Origin: Desulfuromusa sp.
Lineage (GTDB): Bacteria > Desulfobacterota > Desulfuromonadia > Desulfuromonadales > Geopsychrobacteraceae
NCBI GenBank assembly: GCA_016744595.1
Contig: JADGEB010000011.1
Span: 22,037 to 86,036 of the forward strand
Length of the DNA stretch: 64,000 nt
Direction: 5' to 3'
The notes under the pieces are model-generated. The model ran no database searches and was not told where the DNA came from. It saw only the letters and a list, made by a program, of their open reading frames with translations. This document shows positions 25,614-34,561 of this stretch, one piece after another. The position numbers were made by a program, and so were the translations under genes. Each line of letters opens with the position of its first letter. The first letter of the stretch is position 1.

Positions 25614-26632
25614 CCAAAAAGCCCTCTAACAGCTATTCTACTCGATTGAAGAAAACTATTATTGAACTATTTCTCGATGCCGTGCGCACCAGTGGAGAAT
25701 TGTTCAAGATTATTATACCGATCAGTATTGCGACTCGATTTCTTCAGCAGTGGGGGATGGTTGATCAGCTTGGGTTGCTACTTGGGCCGGTGATGGAGCT
25801 TGTTGGGCTTCCCGGTCAACTTGGATTGGTCTGGGCGACGGCGATGGTGACCAGTATTTATGGTGGGATGGTGGTGTTTGCTTCTGTTGCCCCCGGATTG
25901 GATCTGACCGTTGCACAAGTAACGGTGCTTGGTAGCATGATTCTCATCGCTCATGGTTTGCCGGTTGAGTTACGGATTGCCCAGAAAGCAGGCACTCGAT
26001 TTCGGGCGATGGCTTTCATCCGGATTGGTGGAGCTTTGCTGTTTGGTTGGCTTCTCCATATCAGTTATCAGTTCAGTGGTACCTTGCAACAGGCAAATCA
26101 CGCTCTATGGAACCCCGCAAAAGTGGAACCTACTTGGAGCGCCTGGATGTTTGCAGAAGTGCGAACCATGTTGACTATTTTTCTGATTATTCTGGGTTTG
26201 ATGACATTCTTGCGGGTTTTGAAAACGTTGGGAATCAGCGATCTGATGACGCGTCTTCTGGAACCCGTCTTAGCGCTGCTCGGGATGGGACGCGAAGCGG
26301 CTCCAATCACCATTATCGGCATGACCCTTGGTCTTAGCTATGGGGGTGGGTTGATCATCCGGGAAGCGCAATCTGGCCGGTTGAGTCAGCGGGATATTTT
26401 TTCTTCGGTCGCGCTGATGGGGCTTTGCCACAGTATTTTTGAAGATACCTTACTGTTGATGGTTCTCGGTGCTCATGTTTCTGGGATCTTCTGGGGGCGT
26501 TTGTTGTTTTCATTGCTGGTGGTATTTTTATTGGCTCGACTGATCAGGGCTTTGCCCCAATCATTTTTTGATCGCTACCTGGTGCGCCGCATGAAGGGTG
26601 ATCCTTCTGATGCTGAGGTGAACTGTTGTTGA
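25610..26632 (+). CDS. Nucleoside recognition (Gate) domain membrane protein
   Basis: 340 residues with two halves of about five membrane helices each. The 'Gate' features are DAVRTSGELFKIIIPISIATRFLQQWG at the front and FAEVRTMLTIFLIILGLMTFLRVLKTLG at the middle, resembling SpmA/SpmB-type nucleoside recognition proteins. The mechanism and substrate are not established; transport of a small molecule is likely. It is coupled to the preceding flavoprotein (ATGA overlap) and to folA. Confidence 0.75.
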   Translation: MTKKPSNSYSTRLKKTIIELFLDAVRTSGELFKIIIPISIATRFLQQWGMVDQLGLLLGPVMELVGLPGQLGLVWATAMVTSIYGGMVVFASVAPGLDLTVAQVTVLGSMILIAHGLPVELRIAQKAGTRFRAMAFIRIGGALLFGWLLHISYQFSGTLQQANHALWNPAKVEPTWSAWMFAEVRTMLTIFLIILGLMTFLRVLKTLGISDLMTRLLEPVLALLGMGREAAPITIIGMTLGLSYGGGLIIREAQSGRLSQRDIFSSVALMGLCHSIFEDTLLLMVLGAHVSGIFWGRLLFSLLVVFLLARLIRALPQSFFDRYLVRRMKGDPSDAEVNCC

Positions 26633-27129
26633 TCTCTATCATTGTCGCTATGGCGAAAAATCGAGTGATTGGTAAAAATGGTCAGCTCCCTTGGGAACTC
26701 TCAAGTGATTTGCTACGATTCAAGCAATTAACCATGGGGCATACTCTGCTGATGGGGCGACGTACTTTTGAATCGATCGGGCAGCCGTTGCCGGGGCGAC
26801 GGACAATTGTTCTGAGCCGAGACCCTGAATATTCGGCTGCGGGTTGTGACGTGTCTTCTGATATTAAATTGGGGCTTCTGCTTGCCGATTCTGCTACGGA
26901 TCTGTTTATCTGTGGCGGTGCTGAAATATACCGTCAGGCCTTTTCTTTGGTCGAACGTATTTATCTAACAGAGTTGGAGGATGAAATAGAAGGGGATGTT
27001 TTTTTCCCCGAATTATCGCTACGGGAATTTCAGCTTATCCATACAGAGCAATGTAAAGACACGATAAATTATCGATTTTCTATCCTTCAGCGAGAATTGT
27101 CAGTTGAGTCAAATTATGAAGAAATATGA
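26629..27129 (+). CDS. folA: Dihydrofolate reductase
   Basis: 166 residues starting at a TTG (26629) to give MISIIVAMAKNRVIGKNGQLPWELSSDL, the usual DHFR start. Landmarks: PW with the catalytic acidic residue in the following helix, MGRRTFESIGQPLPGRRTIVLSR (NADPH site) and FICGGAEIYRQAF. It reduces dihydrofolate to tetrahydrofolate. It overlaps the stop of the Gate protein by 4 bases and the next gene by 14 bases. Another TTG directly upstream is also possible. Confidence 0.92.
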   Translation: MISIIVAMAKNRVIGKNGQLPWELSSDLLRFKQLTMGHTLLMGRRTFESIGQPLPGRRTIVLSRDPEYSAAGCDVSSDIKLGLLLADSATDLFICGGAEIYRQAFSLVERIYLTELEDEIEGDVFFPELSLREFQLIHTEQCKDTINYRFSILQRELSVESNYEEI

Positions 27130-28357
27130 TGTCATTGTTATTGGTGGAGGCCCAGCGGGGATCTTTGCCGCAGGTTTTGCTGCACAACAAGGCGCCTCTG
27201 TTCTGTTGCTGGAAAAAAATCGGCGTTGCGGGGCTAAACTTCTCATTACTGGTAAAGGCCGTTGTAACGTCACTAACTCTGAAGAAGATCCGCGCCGGTT
27301 CAGTGAAGTTTTTGGCCGTAATGGCAAGGCTCTACTGACCGCACTTTATGCTTTTGGTGTGCCCGATACGGTCAGTTTTTTTGAGCAGCGTGGTTTGCCG
27401 CTAAAGATTGAACGAGGGGGGCGAGTTTTTCCAGAAAAAGGGAAAGCCAGCGATGTGCAGAAGGTTCTTGATCATTTCATCAAGGAATCTGGAGTTGAAT
27501 TGCTGACTGCATGCACGGTGCGAAAGCTGCGCACTGAAGAGGGATGCATGTCTTCAGTGGAAACCTCTGTTGGTGAGTTTTCAGCAGATCAATTTATTAT
27601 TGCGACAGGGGGGTTATCTTATCCTGAAACCGGCTGTACTGGAGATGGCTATCGCTGGGCTGAGCAGACAGCCCACTCTCTTTTTTCTCCAGAACCAGCT
27701 TTAATTCCGGTTCTGTTAGCTGAGGACTGGACTCGTGAGCTCAGTGATTTTAACCTGAAAAATGTTCATATTACCGTTCAGCAAGCAGGAAAAAGTATAA
27801 CTGATCGGTTTGGTGAGGCTTTCTTCACCCACGGCGGCATTGGTGGACCGATTATTCTCGATATGAGTGCGGAGATTCGTGACGCATTAAAGCGGGGAGC
27901 CGTAGAGCTGATTCTCGATCTGAAACCGGCAGTAGCTGTTGAGCTATTTGACAAACGCTTACAGCGCGAACTGGCCACTTACAGCAATAAAGCCTTTCGT
28001 AAGTCTTTGGCGAATCTATTACCGAAAGATATGATTCCATTATTTATCCGCTTATCTGAAATCGATCCCGATAAAAAATGTCACTCGATTACTAAAGCGG
28101 AACGAACCAAGCTGTTATTACAGTTTAAAAAAATGGAGCTGAGGGTCTCTGGGGTTGAGGGTTTTAAAAAAGCAATTGTAACTTCAGGGGGCGTTTCTCT
28201 GAAAGATATTGATATGCGAACGATGCGTTCAAAGAAAGTTTCAAACCTCTATTTCGCGGGTGAAATGCTCGATCTTGACGGGCCGACCGGGGGATATAAC
28301 TTGCAGGTTTGTTGGTCGACAGGTTACTTGGCAGGAATGAGCGCTGCTGCAAGGTAG
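27116..28357 (+). CDS. NAD(P)/FAD-dependent oxidoreductase, HI0933/BaiN family
   Basis: 413 residues from the ATG at 27116 (KKYDVIVIGGGPAGIFAAGFA, the FAD-binding GxGxxG). Family motifs include LLITGKGRCNVTNSEEDPRRF, IIATGGLSYPETGCTGDGY and CWSTGYLAG near the C-terminus, where the FAD is closed in. Flavoproteins of this type are widespread and mostly uncharacterised; BaiN acts in bile-acid reduction in clostridia, which is not implied here. It overlaps folA by 14 bases. Confidence 0.82.
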   Translation: MKKYDVIVIGGGPAGIFAAGFAAQQGASVLLLEKNRRCGAKLLITGKGRCNVTNSEEDPRRFSEVFGRNGKALLTALYAFGVPDTVSFFEQRGLPLKIERGGRVFPEKGKASDVQKVLDHFIKESGVELLTACTVRKLRTEEGCMSSVETSVGEFSADQFIIATGGLSYPETGCTGDGYRWAEQTAHSLFSPEPALIPVLLAEDWTRELSDFNLKNVHITVQQAGKSITDRFGEAFFTHGGIGGPIILDMSAEIRDALKRGAVELILDLKPAVAVELFDKRLQRELATYSNKAFRKSLANLLPKDMIPLFIRLSEIDPDKKCHSITKAERTKLLLQFKKMELRVSGVEGFKKAIVTSGGVSLKDIDMRTMRSKKVSNLYFAGEMLDLDGPTGGYNLQVCWSTGYLAGMSAAAR

Positions 28358-28401
28358 GAACTTTATCTATTCCAGAGCTTCCAGACGACCGAATTGGGTG
28401 G

Positions 28402-30281
28402 TCATATCTTCGTCGAAAGACTTTGATCTTTGTCGGGGGGGTCGTCCTTTTCTCTTGGTGTCACGGGGAAGTACAACTCAAACCTACTGCCCTGGCCAGG
28501 AGTGCTTTGGACATTGATCAGTCCACTCAGCTGATCCATAATCCCCTGCACGGTAGAAAGACCCATCCCTGTTCCGTTATTGACCTCTTTCGTTGTAAAG
28601 AAAGGGTCGAAAATTTTGTCAATTGTCTCTTGGTACATGCCGCAGCCAGTATCCTGAACTGTGAGATGGGCATAGGTTCCAGCTGAACAATGATACTCTT
28701 TTGGGATCTCCTCCTGTGAAAGTTCAACCTGGTCGAGATAAATACTGATAGTACCTTTTTTGTCCATCGCATCTACGGCATTGCTGTAGAGATTGAACAG
28801 AGCCTCCTGAATACGACTTGAATCTGCCTGGCAGTAAATATTTTTACTTTCCGGGAGAATTTGATAACTTAGTTCAACCGTTTCAGGTGTCGTCGGGTGT
28901 AACAAAGCCAGAGTTTTTTCAACAACCGAATGGAGCTGAGTCGGAGCCAGAGTCTGCAACCCCTTTCGGCTGTAGATCATGATCTGCATAACGAGGTCAC
29001 GCGAACGTAACGTAGCTGTGTTAGCATTTTTAAGATACTGCCTGAGCTTATCCGGTTCATGAATCTTTCGCTGAGCCATCTCCAAGCTACCAAGAATAAT
29101 AGCCAGAAGGTTGTTGAAGTTGTGAGCAATTCCTCCCGCCATTGTGCCAATCGCTTCTATTTTGTGTTTTTGTTGCAGCTGTTTTTCCAAAATTAGCTGT
29201 TCAAGTTCAGCCTGCTTACGATCGTTAATATCAATATGTAACCCACTCAGACGAATGGCTTGACCATCGTCTGACCACTCTATAATTTTTCCCTGTCCAA
29301 GAATCCATATCCAGGTATTATCTTTTCTCTTGAAGCGAAACTCCATGGAGAACACTTGGGTTTTTCCCTTGAGATAGGATTGGAGAGCCTCTTTTGCTGA
29401 ATCAATGTCATCCGAGTGTAAACGATTTTCCCATTCTTCATAAGTTTGAGGAAAGTCATCGGGTTGATAGCTGGAAATCAGATAATAATTATCATCAAAA
29501 TGGATCGTATTTCTCTTGATATCCCAATCCCACAGCCCACACTTTGCACCTTTTAACGCTAATGAAAGACGTTGTTCACTACCATGCAGTTCTTCTTCTC
29601 TTCTTTTACGTTTATCAATTTCAATGTTTAACGTTTCAGTTCGTTCGGAAACGAGATTCTCCAGGCTGCTCTGTATATTTTTCCAAGCCTCATAACTGCT
29701 GGAACGGCTTCTTTCATACATATAGGCAAAAAAACGACGGTCAGATACGAAGGGGCAAAACGCAAGGCAAAATCGACATCATATTGATTGATACTGGGAG
29801 AAGAAATATCAATAACGAGAAAAACAACTGTAGGGGTAAATAGTATAAAAGACGCTATAATCCCATGGCGTGAACCAAGTAAAAAGTGAGAAAATAGTGG
29901 GAACGTATATAGCCACATAAAAGCGGTACCGCTTACTCCGCCAGAAACAAAAAGATATGTGTAAAGGATAATCATGACCATGATCCCAATGTGAATATAG
30001 ACCATGTGAAAACCTTTAAATTTCATCAGAATCAAGAGAGAGACGAGTATTGTGGCAGTAGACAAATCAAGGGCAGCTAAAAGGAATGCCCCCTGATAAA
30101 TGGCAAGACTCCCTAGTAAGGTAAGAACAAATGCACCAAGGCTCGATATGCCATACAAAAGAAGGATTCTTCTGACTAATTCAATATCGTGGCTTGCCGG
30201 GATGTCTTTCAGCAGAGATTTTTTGAGTTGTAACCACCGCTGTGAATTAAGTAATGTATACATTGAAGCCATTAATTTCAT
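28402..30281 (-). pseudogene. PAS-containing membrane histidine kinase split by a frameshift
   Basis: The 5' part (30281 to about 29735) encodes about six membrane helices (ILLLYGISSLGAFVLTLLG... SYLTVVF). The 3' part (29721-28402) encodes a coiled linker, a PAS domain (LKGAKCGLWDWDIKRNTI... LSGLHIDINDRK), a HisKA box (GGIAHNFNNLLAIILG) and a HATPase domain (DTGCGM, GTGMGLS). Adding one T to the T7 run (A7 on the plus strand, 29728-29734) joins them as VVFFAYMYERSRSSSYEAW. So this is one gene with a 1-base shift in a homopolymer: a real mutation, phase variation or a sequencing error. No partner regulator is adjacent. Confidence 0.8.
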
Positions 30282-30451
30282 TGCATAATATCTATATTTT
30301 GATTCTCATTAGTTTATTTGAATAGGATCCTACACTTTTATCTGCTGCAATAGAAGGGTTTATTGGACGTGGATGAATAAAGGTTGCTTTTTGTTTGTTT
30401 CTGTAAAATCGGGGGAGACAAATATGAATGTAGTTGCCAATTTTATTGCTG

Positions 30452-31681
30452 TTACTTTTCTGCTCTGGTCAAATGATCCCACAACTTCCCATAAGGAAGC
30501 AGTACAAAATCGATACTCAGTCTTTCACGACTTTCTGTTAGGGCAAATCCTTCTGCTAGCACAGCTTTTTCAATGTCCTTCATATGTAGAGCGCCCCAGG
30601 GGATAACGATCGTATCGTATTTATTCAATGCTTTTTGCAGATAGCCTAGGACTGATTGATTTCGTTTGTGAATCAGATCACTCATGATGATTCTATTGGA
30701 GTCAGGGGTGATATGTTCCTGAGCCCAACTGTTGAATGCAAAGTAGCCAGCGGCCAAAGACTCTGAATTTAAGACATATTTTGCCAGAGCATTGAGAACC
30801 TCTCGTGTATGTGGATCAAACTGCCTTAAGTCTATATCTGCACGTAAAATATCTGGGCCGAGCAGTTCCTTTGTGTCTGACTGATCAAGCTCGATTGCCT
30901 TGATTAGCCGCCCTTGAAAGTGAACCTTTTCTTGTGATGTGAGACCCAACAGGTCGGCAATTTTTCCATAACCAAACCGTTCTGTCAGTAAACCGTCCTC
31001 ATCACTGACTCCTTCTGCGAGAATAAGGGTTCGCGCACCAATAATGGAACCCGCCAGATCAGCGTAGAAATCTTTTTGGCCAAGATGGATCATTCCTGCC
31101 AGTCTGATCTGCTTGTCACCCTGCTGGTAAATTCGCTCTGTCATGTACAATCCATTGGGTTTTAACTGAACGAATCCGGCGGTATTTGTCTCAATCAGGT
31201 TATCAGTAAAAGAGTAGCTGATCAGCATGAATACGATTGGTAATAGTGGAATACTAATCAGAGAAAAATGGAACAGGTTACGCCCGCTGAATGCTGGCCC
31301 GACAAACTGACTACGGATCAGTAATAGACTCTTATGGTTTCTGTGCCGGTTTAGTTTCAGGATCGCTATACCAAGTAGTAGTTGCCCACAAGATGCATAC
31401 AGCTGGAAATATTTTCCAATAAAATTTTCCAGGGGCCAGCAATGAAGCAGTCTCCAGAATAGCCAAATGAATAACGGAATCAGAATGACTTTTGGTAGGT
31501 GTTTATTGAAACCAAGACCAAGGTAGGCGAGGCTTCCGATAAGAATACAAGTCAGCCAGATCAGCTTCTCTGTTCCTGAGAGAATCTGCAAATTGAGAAA
31601 AATAAGCAGAAACTCGTTGGCAATCCCAAGTGTTGCCGATACGAGAAAGAGAATCAGAAAGAGATTGGCAAGTTTTCTCAT
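30452..31681 (-). CDS. Membrane protein with a TIKI/TraB-like domain
   Basis: 409 residues. Four N-terminal helices (residues 5-110), then another helix around 142-160, then a soluble domain from about 165 with RLAGMIHLGQKDFYADLAGSI near its front and VIPWGALHMKDIEKAVLAEGF near its end. Those GMIH and GxxHMxxIEKxL elements recall TraB/GumN/TIKI and the EreA/ChaN-like superfamily of metal-dependent hydrolases, whose conserved His and Glu bind the metal. Function not known. It ends 3 bases before the neighbouring amidotransferase gene begins its stop, so both are likely cotranscribed. Confidence 0.6.
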   Translation of the reverse strand: MRKLANLFLILFLVSATLGIANEFLLIFLNLQILSGTEKLIWLTCILIGSLAYLGLGFNKHLPKVILIPLFIWLFWRLLHCWPLENFIGKYFQLYASCGQLLLGIAILKLNRHRNHKSLLLIRSQFVGPAFSGRNLFHFSLISIPLLPIVFMLISYSFTDNLIETNTAGFVQLKPNGLYMTERIYQQGDKQIRLAGMIHLGQKDFYADLAGSIIGARTLILAEGVSDEDGLLTERFGYGKIADLLGLTSQEKVHFQGRLIKAIELDQSDTKELLGPDILRADIDLRQFDPHTREVLNALAKYVLNSESLAAGYFAFNSWAQEHITPDSNRIIMSDLIHKRNQSVLGYLQKALNKYDTIVIPWGALHMKDIEKAVLAEGFALTESRERLSIDFVLLPYGKLWDHLTRAEK

Positions 31682-31684
31682 TGG

Positions 31685-32395
31685 TTATTCAATAGATTTA
31701 AGAGTTTGTTTTTCGAGACAGACTAGAATATTTGCCATGATTTTATTGATCAGGGAAAATTTTGTGGGATCAGAAAGCATCTCTTTTTCAGATTGAACAT
31801 AGCGAGAGTCATCCAGCTCATCACGACAATGGTGAATCAAAGTTTGTGCCGACTCCGGGGTGGTTTCTAGGTGGAATTGTAATCCTACGACCCGGTTGTC
31901 CAGAATAAATCCCTGATATCGGCAAGCACTGCTAGATGCCAGCAGTTTTGTCCCGGCAGGAAGGTCAAAGGTGTCACCATGCCAGTGGAAGACCTCAGCT
32001 TGTTCAGGGATTGCAGCAGAGAGAATCGTTGTATCTGTTTCTGGACTGCGGTCGATGCTGAACCAGCCAATCTCCCGATGTCTATTCCTGTAAACTTTTG
32101 CACCCAAGGCAGCAGCGATGAGCTGCGCCCCAAGACAGATCCCCAGAACTGTTTTGCCTGAAGCGATAGCCAGCTGAATAAACTCTTTTTCTTGTCTCAA
32201 CCAAGGATATTCCGCTTCATCTTGAATTCCCATTGGCCCACCCATGACAATTAACCAATCAATTTTTTCAACAGCAGGCAGCGGCTGGCCTTTGTAGAGA
32301 TGAGTGCTGGATAGTTGGTGTCCGCCAGTTTCTAATAGTGACTTCATACTGCCAAGTCCCTCAAAAGGGACATGTTGTAGATAGTGGATATTCAT
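31685..32395 (-). CDS. Class I glutamine amidotransferase-like protein
   Basis: 236 residues with the triad of GMP-synthase-type amidotransferases: nucleophile Cys in LGICLGAQLIAAALGA, His in GLQFHLETT and the following Glu. Also VMGGPMGIQDEAEYPWLRQEKEFI and FHWHGDTFDLPAG, seen in stand-alone members that act as glutaminases or peptidases on gamma-glutamyl compounds. No synthetase partner is adjacent. ATG at 32395 with AGGATAAAC upstream. It precedes the TIKI-like gene. Confidence 0.85.
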   Translation of the reverse strand: MNIHYLQHVPFEGLGSMKSLLETGGHQLSSTHLYKGQPLPAVEKIDWLIVMGGPMGIQDEAEYPWLRQEKEFIQLAIASGKTVLGICLGAQLIAAALGAKVYRNRHREIGWFSIDRSPETDTTILSAAIPEQAEVFHWHGDTFDLPAGTKLLASSSACRYQGFILDNRVVGLQFHLETTPESAQTLIHHCRDELDDSRYVQSEKEMLSDPTKFSLINKIMANILVCLEKQTLKSIE

Positions 32396-32561
32396 GTTTA
32401 TCCTCAGATCTGAATGATTTTAAGTAGTGTCAGAACCTTATTGTCATTTTGTTTGCAAGTCAATAAACGCTTGGATAAGGATTATTTCTATCTGTAACTT
32501 TTGCGGGTATGTTTATTGGTGCTATACTTTTCCTGAATTCCAAATACGAGAGGGAGGAAAA

Positions 32562-33449
32562 ATGAAAGTATTATTTAAATTGTTTATCGCTCTACTGATT
32601 GTTGTCGTTATCGTTGTTGCTGGGGCATTTTTCTACGTTGATTCTATTGCTAAAAAGGGCATTGAACAAGGTGGTGAGATGGCGTTGGGGGTGCCGACCA
32701 ATCTTGAAGATGTCCATATTTCACTTTTAGGTGGCGAAGCTTCGCTGAAGGGATTGCAGATAGCTAACCCACCGGGGTTTAAATCACAGGGTTTTATGGG
32801 GCTTGGACAAGGGCATGTAGCTATTTCTTTGGCTTCGCTGATGACGGATACGGTTAATATTCCACGGGTTCAGCTGAGCAATATTCGCATCAATGTGGAA
32901 CAGAGTGGCAAGAAGAATAATGTGGAGCCGATTCTAGCTCGTGCTAAGAGCATGGGTGGTAAAAAAGGAACGCCTGCACCTCAGCCTGCAACCCAGAAGG
33001 GTAAAAAATTTATTGTTGAGTATTTCGTTTTAGAGGATGTGCAAGTTGATGCAAGTCTTGATTTTCTTGGGCAAGCATCAAAGGTCAATCTGGTTTTGCC
33101 AAAGATTGAATTGCGTAATCTGGGCGCCGAAGAAAATGGTTTGTCGATGCCAGAGCTAGTGCAGAAGGTGGTACAAGCTGTGCTGAGTGCAGTAAAGAAT
33201 AGCTCAGGGCAGCTTTCTCCGGCGTTGGCAAAACTTCTTTCTGGTGAACTTGGTGGGCTCGATGACATCAAAACTGAGGTTATTGGGCAAGCTAAAGTTC
33301 AGATGGAGAAAAAGGTGGAAGAGTTGCAGACAAAAGTGAAGGAACAGGTTCCTGTTGCCCTTCCGCCAGAGGTCGATAAAGTTGTGGATGAAAAGGCTGG
33401 AGATTTGTTCAAAGATGTTGGTAGCTTGCTTGGTGGAGATAAGAAGTAG
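32562..33449 (+). CDS. AsmA-like (DUF748-type) membrane-anchored protein
   Basis: 295 residues: N-terminal anchor (MKVLFKLFIALLIVVVIVVAGAFFYV), then an extracytoplasmic region with GVPTNLEDVHISLLGGEASLKGLQIANPPGFKSQG, a pattern of AsmA/DUF748 proteins. The C-terminal half is Lys and Glu rich and helical. Such proteins are linked to outer-membrane lipid traffic. The ATG at 32562 follows AGGGAGG; an in-frame extension to 32427 lacks support. A terminator follows the stop. Confidence 0.75.
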   Translation: MKVLFKLFIALLIVVVIVVAGAFFYVDSIAKKGIEQGGEMALGVPTNLEDVHISLLGGEASLKGLQIANPPGFKSQGFMGLGQGHVAISLASLMTDTVNIPRVQLSNIRINVEQSGKKNNVEPILARAKSMGGKKGTPAPQPATQKGKKFIVEYFVLEDVQVDASLDFLGQASKVNLVLPKIELRNLGAEENGLSMPELVQKVVQAVLSAVKNSSGQLSPALAKLLSGELGGLDDIKTEVIGQAKVQMEKKVEELQTKVKEQVPVALPPEVDKVVDEKAGDLFKDVGSLLGGDKK

Positions 33450-33473
33450 CTGAAATTTAAATATCTCTTAAAT

Positions 33474-33520
33474 AAATCGGGGTATGATCATGGTCTATTG
33501 TGTCTATATCCCGATTTTTT
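33474..33520 (+). terminator. Terminator after the AsmA-like gene
   Basis: AAATCGGGG pairs with CCCGATTT, followed by a run of six T, with a 27-base loop that could fold further (GTAT/ATA). Confidence 0.7.
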
Positions 33521-33551
33521 GACCAGTTATCTATAATTGAATGTTTTTTGT

Positions 33552-33654
33552 ATGCCGAAAATTGATGTCTTTGAAAGATGTAGTGATACTTATGATGATT
33601 GGTTTGAGCCCAACCAGAATGTCTATGGGGCAGAGCTGAAGGCGGTTCGACAGT
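33552..33654 (+). pseudogene. N-terminal stub of a SAM-dependent methyltransferase
   Basis: From the ATG at 33552 the frame reads MPKIDVFERCSDTYDDWF, then EPNQNVYGAELKAVRQ, a typical start of a class I SAM methyltransferase (FExxxDxYDxWFxxxxxxYxxELxAxR). The SAM-binding motifs that should follow are absent: after about residue 34 the DNA becomes the antisense of the c-type cytochrome gene. The stub is thus a broken end created by a deletion or insertion. Confidence 0.6.
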
Positions 33655-34560
33655 CTAGATTTTTTTCCCCGTATAGTTTTTTACGTGAGGATGACAACGA
33701 TTGCAGCCATTCATCGGGAATGCAACTGTCATATGACAAGCTCCACAAAATTGACCATAAAGATTTGACTCCTTGTCAAATGCAACTGTACCGGTCTGTT
33801 TGATAGAAAATAGGTCAGGATGACAGTTTGAACAATCAAGCCATAGCATATGTTTACGGTGTGGAAAATGGACGATAATTCTTGGAGCGGCAGTTGTCCA
33901 GTTGAGAGGCTGTTGAAGATGTTCGGGTAGAGGCATGCTGGGAAGCATATACTCCTCTGGCAGAAAGGTTTTAGGTTGAATTAATCCTTGTTCGATAGCA
34001 GTAACCCAATCAGTTTGATCTCCATATTTTGTTGTTGGAAGGTTTGCGGTTTCTTTATATGCTGGGTAGTTGAACTTACTTGGATTGACTTTTCGATGGC
34101 AAACGTCGCATGCAAATTCCGTTGAAAAAGCAACTTTTCCGTTATGGCATGCCCCACAATAACGACCATCAAGATAATCTTCGCGAGTAATATCTGTCTG
34201 TCCTTTTGATAGACTGAATTCCAGCTGGGTATGACATACGTTACAGGTAAAGTGTTGCCTGTGGGCTCGGTGTGAAAAAATCACTGGTTTGCACTTGTGC
34301 TTTTTTGACTGTCGATCCAAAACCATGTCACCATAATATTCCGGCTTCCCGTTATATACGGTTAGTTCAATTAATCTGCCTAGTTCTCTTCTGCTCAGTG
34401 GCGCTTTGCTGTAAGTTTTTTTTATAATTTGATTGCCCTGTAATGGTGCGGTGTCTCTGGTAAAATCGGTCACTGCATAAATGGTACAGCCCGCAAGAAA
34501 TGTAAAAATAATTCCAGCGAATATCCACTTCCAACAAAGGCTTATTTTATCATTGTGCAT
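33655..34560 (-). CDS. Six-haem c7-type cytochrome, probable lipoprotein
   Basis: 301 residues. The N-terminal helix ends FTFLAGC, a lipobox, so the protein is probably lipid-anchored in the outer or inner membrane facing the periplasm. Six CxxCH motifs: CNVCH, CGACH, CDVCH, then CSNCH, CGACH, CNRCH, as two triheme c7-type modules with FSHRAHR and FPHRKHM distal His. This fits the cytochrome C7 (PF14522-like) type, electron carriers of metal-reducing bacteria. The ATG at 34560 sits one base after the upstream gene's stop; longer upstream starts run through that gene. Confidence 0.85.
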   Translation of the reverse strand: MHNDKISLCWKWIFAGIIFTFLAGCTIYAVTDFTRDTAPLQGNQIIKKTYSKAPLSRRELGRLIELTVYNGKPEYYGDMVLDRQSKKHKCKPVIFSHRAHRQHFTCNVCHTQLEFSLSKGQTDITREDYLDGRYCGACHNGKVAFSTEFACDVCHRKVNPSKFNYPAYKETANLPTTKYGDQTDWVTAIEQGLIQPKTFLPEEYMLPSMPLPEHLQQPLNWTTAAPRIIVHFPHRKHMLWLDCSNCHPDLFSIKQTGTVAFDKESNLYGQFCGACHMTVAFPMNGCNRCHPHVKNYTGKKI

Positions 34561-34561
34561 G

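Noticed and set aside
33537..33803. An 88-codon plus-strand gene
   Set aside because: Only its first 34 codons resemble a protein; the rest is the antisense of the cytochrome.
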